Notes: generated by a model from the sequence alone, not told the origin. A stretch of 47,153 bases of DNA from Acidimicrobiales bacterium (GCA_020629695.1 JAHDCV010000012.1:14271-61423), one strand, 5' to 3'. Shown: positions 39,147 to 47,153, counted from the stretch's first letter. Program-made: numbers and translations.

Positions 39147-39803
39147 TCAGTTGCCACCTCCGATGCCGCCGGTGAAGGCGGCCTGGCAGGTGGCGACGAC
39201 GGCGGCGTTCTCGGGTGCCTGCGGGTCGAAGTCGCCGAACATCTCCTGGATGGCGGCGGGGTTGAGGCCACCGGAGAGGTTGGGGTCACTCACGTCGATG
39301 CCCTGGTCGCGCAGGCAGTCGGCGAACTGGAGGAGCTGATCCTCGATCTCGGCGGTCTCGTCGTCGCTGGGGAGGAAGCTCGCACCTTCGATGAGGTCGC
39401 TGCACACCTCGAGGGCGGCCTCGGTCTCGGGGTCGTCGGCGTCGATGTCCGGCGGGTTGTTCGGGTCGATGAGCTGGACCGAGCCGTCGGCGGCGACGGT
39501 CGGATCGGGGAACGGCAGGCCTTCGTCGCGCATGCACTCGGCGAAGGCGAGGGCCTGGGCTTCCTCGTCGGCGATGGCGTCGTCGCCGGCCTCGGTCATG
39601 TCGTCGGCCGAGGAGCTCTCGCTCGCCTCGTCGGTCGTGGCCGCGGCGCTCTCGTCGCCGCCCGCGGCCGTGTCGCCATCAGCGACGGGTGCCACGCTGG
39701 CTCCTTCGATGATGATGGCGGGTGCCGCGTCGTCGGTGTCGCCGGAGCCGCAGGCCGCGCCGAGGACGGCCAGGGTGACGACGAGGGGGATCAGTCGTTG
39801 CAT
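39147..39803 (-). CDS. Lipoprotein with duplicated Cys-pair unit
   Basis: Exported protein of 218 residues, ATG at 39803 with GGAG ten bases before it. The signal peptide MQRLIPLVVTLAVLGAAC gives a lipid-attached Cys18. An acidic Ser/Ala-rich linker runs to about 80. Two copies of one unit follow: FAECMRDEGLPFPDP (87-101) with Cys90 and Cys134, and FADCLRDQGIDVSDP (160-174) with Cys163 and Cys206. Cys spacing is 44 and 43 residues, so each unit probably has its own disulfide. Similar FA-C-MR-G-DP proteins occur beside HlyD-ABC operons in actinobacteria. It may be the sensor or substrate-binding part. Confidence 0.85.
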   Translation of the reverse strand: MQRLIPLVVTLAVLGAACGSGDTDDAAPAIIIEGASVAPVADGDTAAGGDESAAATTDEASESSSADDMTEAGDDAIADEEAQALAFAECMRDEGLPFPDPTVAADGSVQLIDPNNPPDIDADDPETEAALEVCSDLIEGASFLPSDDETAEIEDQLLQFADCLRDQGIDVSDPNLSGGLNPAAIQEMFGDFDPQAPENAAVVATCQAAFTGGIGGGN

Positions 39804-39872
39804 GGGAAGCATCTCCAAGTGGTCGGGGGTCATCGCCGGGAGGTGGCGATGAAGGAGATGCTCGTGAACCGA

Positions 39873-39911
39873 TCTGAGCCGCCTCTGAGCCCGATCTGAG
39901 GGCTCGCTGAG
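39873..39911 (-). promoter_or_regulatory. Four 11-bp-spaced CTCAG repeats (candidate OmpR-family operator)
   Basis: On the minus strand CTCAG recurs at exactly 11-base steps: complements of 39907-39911, 39896-39900, 39885-39889 and 39874-39878. This is the direct-repeat geometry bound by head-to-tail OmpR/PhoB-type dimers. The array ends 70 bases before the lipoprotein start. The same spacing and core occur before the response-regulator gene at 42102-42128. Confidence 0.72.
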
Positions 39912-39959
39912 GCCTCGGTCACTCGCTGAGGTCTCAGTCACTCGCTGAGATCTCAGACC
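39903..39959. repeat. Three tandem 19-bp repeats
   Basis: Unit CTCGCTGAGGYCTCRGTCA is repeated three times head to tail (39903-39921, 39922-39940, 39941-39959). Each copy has an inner near-palindrome; the third has the perfect CTGAGATCTCAG. The third copy contains the histidine-kinase stop codon, and the first shares its CTGAG with the 11-bp-spaced array. Confidence 0.85.
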
Positions 39960-41335
39960 GCCACGGAGAACCCGACGACGGTGCCGGACCCCGGCTCGAC
40001 GTCGCCGACCCAGGTGGTGCCGTCGTGCGCGTGGGCGACCTGCTGCACGATCGCGAGTCCGATCCCGTTGCCGGGACGGCTGCGGGCCTTCGGTGAGCGG
40101 AAGAAGCGGTCGAACACATGCGCCCGGTCCTCGGCTGCGATGCCGGACCCGTGGTCGAGCACCTCGATCCGGCCGCCGTGCGACCGGATCACGATCGGGC
40201 CGTCGTCGCTGTACTTCACGGCGTTGTCGACGAGGTTCTGGATGGCCCGCCGCACCATCGCCACGGCCACGACCGCCACGGCGTCGTCGGTGTCGGTCTC
40301 GATCCGACGCCCGCTCGCGAGCGCACTCCGCTCGGCGACGGTGTCGACGATGTCGGCGAGGCGCACCGGCTCCGGGGGCTCATGATCGGAGTGCGGGTCG
40401 GTGGCGAGGTCGATCAGGTCGGACACCAGCGCGGTGAGCTGATGCACGTCGGCCCCGGCCGACTCGATCAGGCCGTGGCGTTGCGCGTCGTCGAGATCGG
40501 GCCGGGACGCGAGGAACTCCGTCCGCATCCGGAGCGACGTGAGGGGGGTGCGCAGTTCGTGGCTGGCGTCCGCGACGAGCCGACGTTGCTGCTCCCGACT
40601 CACCTCGATCGCCGACGACATCCGGTTGAAGCTGTCGGCGAGTCTCCCCAGCTCGTCACGCCGGTTGATCTCGATCCGGCCGGGCACGTCGTCGAGCTCG
40701 GCGAGCTGCTCGGCAGCACCGATGAGGGCATTCACGGGTCGCGCCAAGCGTCGTCCCAACCACCAGCTCCCGAACGACACGAGGGCGACGGCGAGCAGCG
40801 CGACCAGCCCGAGCCGCCAGGCCAGGCGGACGAGTGCCTGCTCCTCCGCCGTGGTGTCGTTGTAGAGCTGGATCGCTGCGAGGTCGATCCCGCCCAGGCC
40901 GATGAGGCCGGCGTCGTCGACGGGAAAGATCGAGACAGTCGCGAGGCGATAGGTCCGCCCGTCGACGACGCGGTCGGTGAGCACGATCTCTTCGCCGTCC
41001 GCGAGGCCCTCGAGGATCTCGCCCGACCAGAGGTTCTGGTCGGAGCCGAGCGGCGTGCCGTCGGAGCGGTAGAGGATGATCCCAGCCTCCTCGTCGCCCA
41101 CCCGATCGAGCCGGGCGAGCGGTGGCGGCGAACCGGTGGACCCCGCCGAGGCGATGGCCTGCGTGATTTCCCGACTCGAGATCGCCTGGACGCGCTCGGC
41201 CTGTTGTTGCAGCTGCCGGTCGACCGAGCTGCGGACCTCGTCGACGGCGAAGAGCCAGGCGACCAGTGCGACTGCGGGGATCACGACCAGCCCGAGCGCC
41301 GTGAGTCCGAGTGAGACCCGGGCCGACAGCCTCAT
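39953..41335 (-). CDS. Sensor histidine kinase (OmpR-partner type)
   Basis: Two-pass membrane kinase of 460 residues, start ATG MRLSARVSLG. Membrane segments lie at about 9-30 and 165-188, enclosing an outer sensor domain of about 130 residues. HAMP follows, then the H box VADASHELRTPLTSLRMR, N box NLVDNAVKYS and G boxes DHGSGIAAEDR and GNGIGLAIVQQVAH. The ATG overlaps the regulator stop (ATGA). It probably phosphorylates the regulator encoded before it. Confidence 0.95.
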   Translation of the reverse strand: MRLSARVSLGLTALGLVVIPAVALVAWLFAVDEVRSSVDRQLQQQAERVQAISSREITQAIASAGSTGSPPPLARLDRVGDEEAGIILYRSDGTPLGSDQNLWSGEILEGLADGEEIVLTDRVVDGRTYRLATVSIFPVDDAGLIGLGGIDLAAIQLYNDTTAEEQALVRLAWRLGLVALLAVALVSFGSWWLGRRLARPVNALIGAAEQLAELDDVPGRIEINRRDELGRLADSFNRMSSAIEVSREQQRRLVADASHELRTPLTSLRMRTEFLASRPDLDDAQRHGLIESAGADVHQLTALVSDLIDLATDPHSDHEPPEPVRLADIVDTVAERSALASGRRIETDTDDAVAVVAVAMVRRAIQNLVDNAVKYSDDGPIVIRSHGGRIEVLDHGSGIAAEDRAHVFDRFFRSPKARSRPGNGIGLAIVQQVAHAHDGTTWVGDVEPGSGTVVGFSVAV

Positions 41336-42060
41336 GAGTCGACTCGTGCCGCGTAGCCGATCCCTCGCACGGTCTGCACGACGCGGTCGGCGCCGCCCTG
41401 TTCGAGCTTGCGGCGGAGCTGTGAGACGCACACCTCGAGCGAGTTCGACATGTGTTCGCCGTCGTAGCCCCAGACGTGTTCGTGCAGCTGCGTTCGCGTC
41501 AACACGTTGGGGCTGTGATCCATCAGGAGCGCGAGCAGGTCGAACTCCAGCCTCGTGAGGTCGGCGGCGTCGCCGTCGACGTGCACGGTCCGTGCACTCG
41601 GGTCGAGCACGACGCGACCGACGGCGAGTGTCTCGGGCCCGGACGCGCTCGGCAGGACCCCGGGGCGCCGGAGCAGTGCCCGGACCCGGGCGAGCAGCTC
41701 GTCCAGGGCGAACGGTTTGACGAGGTAGTCGTCGGCGCCGGCGTCGAGCCCCCGCACCCGCTCGGCGGTCTCGTGCCGCGCGGTGAGCATCAGGATCGAT
41801 CCGGTGAACCCCTCTTGGCGGAGACGCTTGCAGACGGCGACCCCGTCGAGGTCGGGCAGGCCGATGTCGAGGAGCACGAGGTCGGGTTGCATCGCCCCGA
41901 CCGCAGCCAGGCACGAGCGGCCGTCGGGGAAGGTCTGCGCGTCGTGGCCCTCGTGTGTCAGGACGGCTTCGAGCATGTCGCGCACCGAGCGATCGTCCTC
42001 GACGATCGCGAGGCGCCCGCCGTGGGCGGTGTCGGTGATGGTGACGGAGGGATCTGACAT
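41332..42060 (-). CDS. OmpR/PhoB-family response regulator
   Basis: DNA-binding regulator of 242 residues. The receiver domain has acidic EDD near the N-terminus (LAIVEDDRSVRDML), the phosphate-accepting Asp in LVLLDIGLPDLDG and Lys in DDYLVKPFALDE. The winged-helix effector domain ends with VCVSQLRRKLEQGGADRVVQ and TVRGIGYAARV. ATG at 42060 or two codons earlier at 42066. The 11-bp-spaced repeats at 42102-42128 lie just upstream, which suggests it binds its own promoter. Confidence 0.95.
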   Translation of the reverse strand: MSDPSVTITDTAHGGRLAIVEDDRSVRDMLEAVLTHEGHDAQTFPDGRSCLAAVGAMQPDLVLLDIGLPDLDGVAVCKRLRQEGFTGSILMLTARHETAERVRGLDAGADDYLVKPFALDELLARVRALLRRPGVLPSASGPETLAVGRVVLDPSARTVHVDGDAADLTRLEFDLLALLMDHSPNVLTRTQLHEHVWGYDGEHMSNSLEVCVSQLRRKLEQGGADRVVQTVRGIGYAARVDS

Positions 42061-42101
42061 GAGCATCTCGGGGGTCCTGACGACGATCGAAGCGGCCGAT
42101 C

Positions 42102-42128
42102 CTGAGCGGTTCCTGAGGTCCGGATGAG
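42102..42128 (-). promoter_or_regulatory. Three 11-bp-spaced repeats upstream of the response regulator
   Basis: On the minus strand CTCAT, CTCAG and CTCAG (complements of 42124-42128, 42113-42117 and 42102-42106) recur at 11-base steps, 42-68 bases before the regulator start. Core and spacing match the array before the lipoprotein operon. Candidate autoregulatory operator. Confidence 0.68.
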
Positions 42129-42191
42129 GACGTCGTGAACTCGACTCGGGATCGACCGCTGGCTGGTGGGGGTGGGGGAGGGCGATCGGCG

Positions 42192-44804
42192 TCAGCTCAT
42201 GGCCTCGAGCGGCGGGAGGCGGGAGGCCTTCCACGCCGGCCAGGCAGCGGCGAGCACACCGGAGACGGCACCGGCGAGGGCGATCCAGGCCATCGTGACG
42301 ACCGGGACCGAGATGATGATCCCCTCGTCGCCGCCGAGGGCGGAGAAGGCGACGTAGGCGGCGGCGATGCCGAAGGCGAGGCCGACCAGCGAACCCTGGA
42401 CCGAGAGCATGGCGGCCTCGTTGCGGATCATGGAGCGGATCTGCGCAGAGGTCATGCCGACCGCCCGCAGCATGCCGATCTCCCTCACCCGCTCGTTCAC
42501 CGCCATCACGGTGGTGTTGGCGATGCCGACCACGGCGATCACGACCGCCACGGCGAGCATGGCGTAGACGAAGTTGGTGAAGGTGTCGATGAAGCTCCCG
42601 AGGGAGTCGGCGTAGGCCTCGGCGGTGAAGAGTGTTGCCCCACCAGCCGCGCTGACGGCGTCCTCGATGGCGGCGAAGGTGGCCTCGCTGCCGTTGGTCG
42701 TCACGTAGATCGTGTCGTCGAGGCCCGGGCCGACGATGCCGTCGAGGGTGGTGGTGTCGAAGATGAAGCTCGGCGCCAGGCCTGGGAGGTCGTTGGCGAC
42801 GATCGCACCGATCTCGGCGTCGACGATCCCGGCGGTCGGGAAGGTCAGCTCGATCGTGTCGCCGACGGCGAGGGGTGTCTCGAGGGTGTCGAGGTACGTC
42901 TGACTCACGGCGATCTGCCCGTCCGCCAGGCCGGCCAGCGATCCGTCGGTGACCCCGAGGTCGTACGTCGTCGTGACGGCGTCGGTGTCGACCGAGCCGA
43001 CGACCAGGCCGGCACCGTCGGCGAGGGCGGTGGTGACCCGGAGCGACGAGATCGAGGTGACGCCGTCGATGCCGGCGATGGTCGTGTCGAGGTCGCCCGG
43101 GATCGTCGCCTCACCGATGGGGCCGGTGCTGAGCGACTCGACGACGAGATCGGACGCCAGGGCATCGCCGACGTCGGACGAGGTCGAGGCGCCCAGTGAT
43201 GCGGCCATCACCGTGAAGAACGAGATGAGGGCGACGCCGAGGGTGAGCGCGAAGGCCGTCGAGGCGCTGCGCTTCGGGTTGCGGCTGGCGTTCATCCGGG
43301 CGAGGCGTCCGACGATCGTCGAATCGGCGTCACGGAACCGACCGATCGCGCCGTCGACCGATCGGGAGAAGATCGACGTGACACCGGGGCCACCGACGAT
43401 GATGCCCACGAAGGCGGAGCCGATGCCGGCCGTGGCCGGGATCCAGCTCCCGGCGACGACTCCCCAGATGCCGAGCCCGATGCCGCAGAGCAGCAGGGCG
43501 ACGGCGATGCCGTTGCGCACGATGGAGGCGGCCGAGGCGTCGTTGACCGAGTCACGGAGGGCGGCGATCGGGGCGATCGAGGCCGCCTTGCGTGCCGGGG
43601 CATAGGCCGAGGCGAGGGTGGCCACGAGCCCAACGGCGAAGCCGGCGATGAGTGACGACGAGGTGATCACCGGCGAGCCCGCCAGGAACGACAAGCCGAT
43701 GGCTTCGAAGAGGGAGATGAGCCCGAACACCGTCACCACACCGAAGGCGGCGCCGACGGCCGAGGCGAGCACACCGATCACGGCGGCTTCGATCATCACC
43801 GAGCCGAGCACCTGGCGCTTGCTCGCACCGATGGTGCGGAGCAGGGCGAGCTCCCGGGTGCGCTGGGCGACGGCGATGACGAAGGTGTTGTAGATGATCG
43901 TCGTGCCGGCGACGAGGGCGACCCCAGCGAAGAACAGCAGGAACGTCGTCTGGAAGCTCGTCCGGGACTCGACGTCGTCGATGAGCCCCTGCGTGTAGTC
44001 GGCGCCGGTGGTGACCGTCAGCGGGTTGCCGAGCGGGTCGGTGCCGACGGCGGCGGCGACCGTGGCGGCGTCCGCCGTGCCGTCCACGACGATGCGCTCG
44101 AGGCCGGTGGCGGCGAGCACGTCGGCTGCCACGGCGTCGTCGAAGAACACGATCGCGGCGTCCGGGTCGCTGCCACTGCTGGCGTAGTCGGCGATGCCGG
44201 TCACCTCGACGTCGAGCGTGCCGGTCGAGGTGAGGATCTCGACCGGGTCGCCGACGGCGAGATCGAGTTCGTCCGCGGTGCGGGCCTCGAGCACGACCTG
44301 GTCGGCGCCCGTCGGGGCGGTGCCGTCGACGAGGGTGTGGGTGCCGAGTTCGCCGTCGACCCAGTTCTGGCCCGTGTAGGTGATGACGCCGGTGTCGACG
44401 GGGATGCCGTCGGTGTCGAGCGCCCGGGCGTAGCCGGTGACGATGCCGACGGCGTCGTCGACACCGTCCACGGCGGTGAGGCTCGCCTCCGTGCCGAGCG
44501 GCACGACCGAGCTCAGGATGTCGGCCCCGCGGGGGCCGCCCGAGTCGGCCGACTCGCCGAGCTCGGCGCCGGTCACGACGAGGTCGATGCCGGCGTTCGC
44601 CTCGCGGATGTCGTCGCTGGCGGTGCCGGAGATGGTGGTGGTCAGGATCAGCATCGCCGTGAGGAAGGCGACGGAGAGGAGCACGGCCAGACCGGTGAGG
44701 GTGAAGCGGCTGCGGTTGGCCCAGAGGCCAGCGGTGGTGACCCGGGTCATGCCCGAGGTCCGGGGAGCGGTGGCGCTCGCGGTCGATGTGGTCGCAGTGG
44801 TCAT
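42192..44804 (-). CDS. Large FtsX-family ABC transporter permease
   Basis: Permease of 870 residues with two FtsX domains, as in BceB/SalY- and YknZ-related exporters. The first membrane segment lies at about 36-56 (LTGLAVLLSVAFLTAMLIL), followed by an outer domain, three segments between about 270 and 410, a central pair including IAVALLLCGIGLGIWGVVAG, another segment AFALTLGVALISFFTVMAAS, a second outer domain, and three final segments near 755-865. Conserved cytoplasmic turns are AQRTRELALLRTIGASKRQV and NERVREIGMLRAVGMTSAQI. It overlaps the ATPase stop by four bases. Confidence 0.94.
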   Translation of the reverse strand: MTTATTSTASATAPRTSGMTRVTTAGLWANRSRFTLTGLAVLLSVAFLTAMLILTTTISGTASDDIREANAGIDLVVTGAELGESADSGGPRGADILSSVVPLGTEASLTAVDGVDDAVGIVTGYARALDTDGIPVDTGVITYTGQNWVDGELGTHTLVDGTAPTGADQVVLEARTADELDLAVGDPVEILTSTGTLDVEVTGIADYASSGSDPDAAIVFFDDAVAADVLAATGLERIVVDGTADAATVAAAVGTDPLGNPLTVTTGADYTQGLIDDVESRTSFQTTFLLFFAGVALVAGTTIIYNTFVIAVAQRTRELALLRTIGASKRQVLGSVMIEAAVIGVLASAVGAAFGVVTVFGLISLFEAIGLSFLAGSPVITSSSLIAGFAVGLVATLASAYAPARKAASIAPIAALRDSVNDASAASIVRNGIAVALLLCGIGLGIWGVVAGSWIPATAGIGSAFVGIIVGGPGVTSIFSRSVDGAIGRFRDADSTIVGRLARMNASRNPKRSASTAFALTLGVALISFFTVMAASLGASTSSDVGDALASDLVVESLSTGPIGEATIPGDLDTTIAGIDGVTSISSLRVTTALADGAGLVVGSVDTDAVTTTYDLGVTDGSLAGLADGQIAVSQTYLDTLETPLAVGDTIELTFPTAGIVDAEIGAIVANDLPGLAPSFIFDTTTLDGIVGPGLDDTIYVTTNGSEATFAAIEDAVSAAGGATLFTAEAYADSLGSFIDTFTNFVYAMLAVAVVIAVVGIANTTVMAVNERVREIGMLRAVGMTSAQIRSMIRNEAAMLSVQGSLVGLAFGIAAAYVAFSALGGDEGIIISVPVVTMAWIALAGAVSGVLAAAWPAWKASRLPPLEAMS

Positions 44805-45583
44805 CGTCCGAAGGCCTTCATCCGGTCGAACACCCGGTCGCGGGTGGGTTCGAGCATCTCGTCGACGATCTGGCCGTCGTTCACGAAGACGACCCGGTCG
44901 GCGTAGGCGGCCGCACCGGGGTCGTGGGTGACCATCACGATGGTCTGGCCGATCTCCTGAACCGCCCGCTGCATGAACTCGAGGATCTCGGCCCCGGTGC
45001 GGGAGTCGAGATTGCCGGTCGGCTCGTCACCGAAGACGATCGACGGCTCGGCGACCAGCGCACGGGCCACGGCCACTCGCTGCTGCTGGCCGCCGGAGAG
45101 TTCGTTCGGGCGGTGGTCGAGGCGCTCGCGGATGCCGAGCACGTCGATCACCCGGTCGAAGGTCTCGGGATTCGGGCGGCGCTTGTCGAGCGCGAGCGGG
45201 AGCGTGATGTTCTCCTCGGCGCTGAGCGTCGGGATCAGGTTGAACGACTGGAAGATGAAGCCGATGTGGGCTCGCCGCATGAGGGTGAGGTCCCGGTCGG
45301 ACAGGGTCGAGAGGTCGGTGTCGCCGATGTAGGCGGAGCCGCTCGTGAGTTGGTCGAGGCCGGCGGCGTTCTGCATCAGCGTCGATTTGCCCGAGCCCGA
45401 GGGGCCCATGATGGCGGTGAACTGACCGCTGCGGAAGCCGACGGTGACGTCGTCGAGTGCCCGGACCTCGCTGTCACCCGATCCGTAGATCTTGGAGGCG
45501 TTCACGAGGCGGGCGGCGAGGTCGGCGTTGGCCGGCTGCCGCCCCCCGGGGGCGGTGATGGAGGTGGGGGCGATGGCTGTCAT
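44801..45583 (-). CDS. ABC transporter ATPase of the FtsX-permease exporter
   Basis: ATPase of 260 residues with Walker [14 protein letters not shown]-loop [16 protein letters not shown], signature [15 protein letters not shown], Walker [14 protein letters not shown] and the His switch in [16 protein letters not shown]. Paired with the permease gene that follows. The ATG at 45583 gives [16 protein letters not shown]. Confidence 0.95.
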   Translation of the reverse strand: MTAIAPTSITAPGGRQPANADLAARLVNASKIYGSGDSEVRALDDVTVGFRSGQFTAIMGPSGSGKSTLMQNAAGLDQLTSGSAYIGDTDLSTLSDRDLTLMRRAHIGFIFQSFNLIPTLSAEENITLPLALDKRRPNPETFDRVIDVLGIRERLDHRPNELSGGQQQRVAVARALVAEPSIVFGDEPTGNLDSRTGAEILEFMQRAVQEIGQTIVMVTHDPGAAAYADRVVFVNDGQIVDEMLEPTRDRVFDRMKAFGR

Positions 45584-45635
45584 GTGGCCATCGTCCGCCC
45601 GCCGGGCCGATCTGTCGTCGGGTGGTGGGAGGTTC

Positions 45636-45661
45636 CCGACTACTCCCGGGGGAGTAGTCGG
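45636..45661. promoter_or_regulatory. 26-bp palindrome before the second ABC operon
   Basis: Perfect 12-base arms CCGACTACTCCC (45636-45647) and GGGAGTAGTCGG (45650-45661) around two bases. It lies 53 bases upstream of the ABC ATPase start and 18 bases after the regulator stop. It is either the operator of the adjacent NarL-type regulator, which bind inverted repeats, or a terminator for the regulator gene. No U-tract follows on either strand, which favours the operator. Confidence 0.65.
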
Positions 45662-45679
45662 CGCTGTCGACCTACCCCG

Positions 45680-46360
45680 TCAGTCCACTCCCGGCACGAC
45701 GAGGCCGGCTTCGTAGGCCATCGTCACGAGCTGGGCCCGGTCACGTGCGCCGAGCTTGATCATCGCCCGGCTGACGTGGGTCTTCGCCGTCGCCGGTGAG
45801 ATGTAGAGCACCTCGGCGATCTCGGCGTTGTTGAGTCCCTTCGCCGCCTGGGCGACCACATCGGACTCACGTGCGGTCAGCTCGTCGAAGCGGGCGTCCC
45901 GCTCGAGCGTGCGGTCGGGCTCACCGGCGATCTTCTCGATGAGGCGCCGGGTCACCTTCGGGGCGAGCAGCGCCTCGCCGGAGGCGATCACCCGGATCGC
46001 GTCGAGCAGGTCGTCGGGGTCGGTGTCTTTGAGCAGGAAGCCACTCGCGCCCGAGCGGAGGGCCTCGTAGACGTACTCGTCGAGGTCGAAGGTCGTGAGC
46101 ACGAGGATGCGGACATCGGCGAGTCTCGGATCGGCGACGATCTCGCGGGTCGCGGCGAGGCCGTCCATCTCGGGCATGCGGATGTCCATGAGCACGACGT
46201 CCGGCCGGAGCAAACCGACCTGTCGGACCGCATCGACGCCGTCCTCGGCCTCACCGACGACCTCGAGACCGGGATCGGCGTCGATCATGAGCGTGAACCC
46301 GGCGCGCATCAATCGCTGGTCGTCGGCGATGAGCACCCGGATCGTCGTGGTGTCGCTCAC
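45680..46360 (-). CDS. NarL/LuxR-family response regulator
   Basis: Regulator of 226 residues, GTG start overlapping the kinase stop. The receiver domain has VLIADDQRLMRAGF, the phosphate-accepting Asp in DVVLMDIRMPEMDG and GFLLKDTDPDDLL. The LuxR-type helix-turn-helix is ELTARESDVVAQAAKGLNN, then AEIAEVLYISPATAKTHVSR. The adjacent kinase and ABC exporter genes form the typical export or self-protection arrangement of actinobacteria. Confidence 0.95.
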   Translation of the reverse strand: MSDTTTIRVLIADDQRLMRAGFTLMIDADPGLEVVGEAEDGVDAVRQVGLLRPDVVLMDIRMPEMDGLAATREIVADPRLADVRILVLTTFDLDEYVYEALRSGASGFLLKDTDPDDLLDAIRVIASGEALLAPKVTRRLIEKIAGEPDRTLERDARFDELTARESDVVAQAAKGLNNAEIAEVLYISPATAKTHVSRAMIKLGARDRAQLVTMAYEAGLVVPGVD

Positions 46361-47153
46361 GATGAACCCTCCGTCGGTGAGTGGGGGAGTGTGGCCTCGA
46401 CCGAGAACCCACCGTCGAGTCGCGGTCCCGACCGCAGCGACCCACCGACGGCTTCGGCGCGCTCGCGCAGGCCGATCAGACCGTGGCCCCCGCCCGGCGC
46501 CGCATCGGGGTCGGGCGCGCCGGTGTCGTCGTTCGTGACGGCGACCTCGAGGTGGTCGTCGTGATGGTCCAGGTGCACGTGGACCGCCGAACCTCGGGCG
46601 TGCTTGAGGGTGTTGGTGAGGGCTTCCTGCACGATCCGGTAGGCCGCGAGCTGCACCCCGGCGTCGAGGTCGTCGGGTGCGGTGCCGGTGATCGACAGCT
46701 CGGCGTCGGGATGCGCCTCGACCAGTGCGCTCACCTGTGCGAGACCGGGAGCGGGCGCGAGCTCGAGCTCGGTTCCGTCCGATCGGAGCACCCGGAGCGT
46801 CGCTCGGAGCTCGTCCATTGCGGACTTGCTCGCCTGGCGGATCTCGTCGAGTGCCTCCCGAGCGAGCGCCGGCTGCGCCTCGACGACGCGTGACGCCGCA
46901 CCGGCCTGCACGTTGATCGTGGCGATCGAGTGGGCGACCACGTCGTGCAGGTCGCGGGCGATGCGAAGGCGTTCGGCCTGCACGGCCTCGCGCGCCTCGG
47001 CATCTCGACTGGCCTCCATGGCAGCGAGCCGCGCTTCGATCGCCTCGCGTTCCGCCCGGCGGCTGCGAACCGAGTCGCCGATGATCACGGGCAGCAGTGT
47101 CACGATGAGGAAGAAGCCCCGTTCGAACGCGGTCGGCTCCTCGCCCTCGGGTG
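46357..47153 (-). CDS. NarL-type sensor histidine kinase (partial, cut by window end)
   Basis: C-terminal part of a HisKA_3-type kinase. The frame stays open to the window edge and reads hydrophobic there (RGFFLIVTLLPVIIG), so the membrane part starts outside. Visible are a coiled-coil segment (RAEREAIEARLAAMEASRDAE), the phosphate-accepting His in RLRIARDLHDVVAHSIATIN and an HATPase domain with YRIVQEALTNTLKHA and GHGLIGLRERAEAVGG. Its stop overlaps the regulator start by four bases. Confidence 0.93.
   Translation of the reverse strand, partial: PEGEEPTAFERGFFLIVTLLPVIIGDSVRSRRAEREAIEARLAAMEASRDAEAREAVQAERLRIARDLHDVVAHSIATINVQAGAASRVVEAQPALAREALDEIRQASKSAMDELRATLRVLRSDGTELELAPAPGLAQVSALVEAHPDAELSITGTAPDDLDAGVQLAAYRIVQEALTNTLKHARGSAVHVHLDHHDDHLEVAVTNDDTGAPDPDAAPGGGHGLIGLRERAEAVGGSLRSGPRLDGGFSVEATLPHSPTEGSS

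Overview
The window is a high-GC actinobacterial chromosome segment spanning the replication-origin neighbourhood. Family content and gene order (gyrA-gyrB-dciA-recF-dnaN-dnaA facing away from rpmH-rnpA-yidD-yidC-jag-rsmG-parA-parB, then trxA/trxB, an ECF sigma/anti-sigma pair, a DUF6049 protein, a CCA-adding-type enzyme, DUF5318, a class A PBP, rpsF-ssb-rpsR-rplI and dnaB) match the origin region of Streptomyces-like Actinomycetota. The sequence style (TTGTCCACA DnaA boxes, many GTG starts, very acidic proteins) suggests a deep actinobacterial branch, possibly Acidimicrobiia. That placement is inference only.

Layout. 1-8.9 kb, minus strand: DNA gyrase, DciA-like helicase loader, RecF, beta clamp and DnaA. 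A candidate oriC lies in the dnaN-dnaA gap, and more DnaA boxes lie in the dnaA-rpmH gap, where gene direction switches. 9.2-14.3 kb, plus strand: ribosomal protein L34, RNase P protein, membrane-insertion genes, Jag/KhpB, RsmG, and ParA/ParB with a perfect parS core just upstream of parA. A strong two-way terminator separates parB from trxA. 14.4-22.1 kb, minus strand: thioredoxin system, small membrane protein, anti-sigma factor, ECF sigma factor, an intact Ser/Thr kinase with a discoidin-like outer domain (where mycobacteria carry the MurJ/MviN-pseudokinase fusion), DUF6049 envelope protein and a GNAT acetyltransferase. 22.2-30.7 kb, plus strand: HDAC-family deacetylase, PcnA-like enzyme, DUF5318, PonA-type PBP, rpsF-ssb-rpsR-rplI and dnaB.

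30.7-35.4 kb is less conserved: small membrane proteins, a Nudix hydrolase, a GH36 alpha-galactosidase, a small unknown protein and an NTF2-like protein. 35.5-47.2 kb, minus strand, holds two adjacent signalling/transport modules. Module 1 is an OmpR-type regulator and histidine kinase followed by a lipoprotein with a duplicated Cys-pair unit, a HlyD-like adaptor with two peptidoglycan-binding-like segments, and a MacB-type ATPase and permease. Module 2 is a NarL-type kinase (cut by the window end) and regulator followed by an ABC ATPase and a large FtsX-type permease.

The most striking non-coding signal is an 11-bp-spaced CTCAG repeat array (minus-strand sense), present both upstream of the module 1 regulator and upstream of its lipoprotein-transporter operon. 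It fits the tandem-site geometry of OmpR/PhoB-family regulators. Module 2 has a different signal, a 26-bp perfect palindrome in front of its transporter. Together they suggest two self-contained envelope-stress or export systems, each with its own operator.
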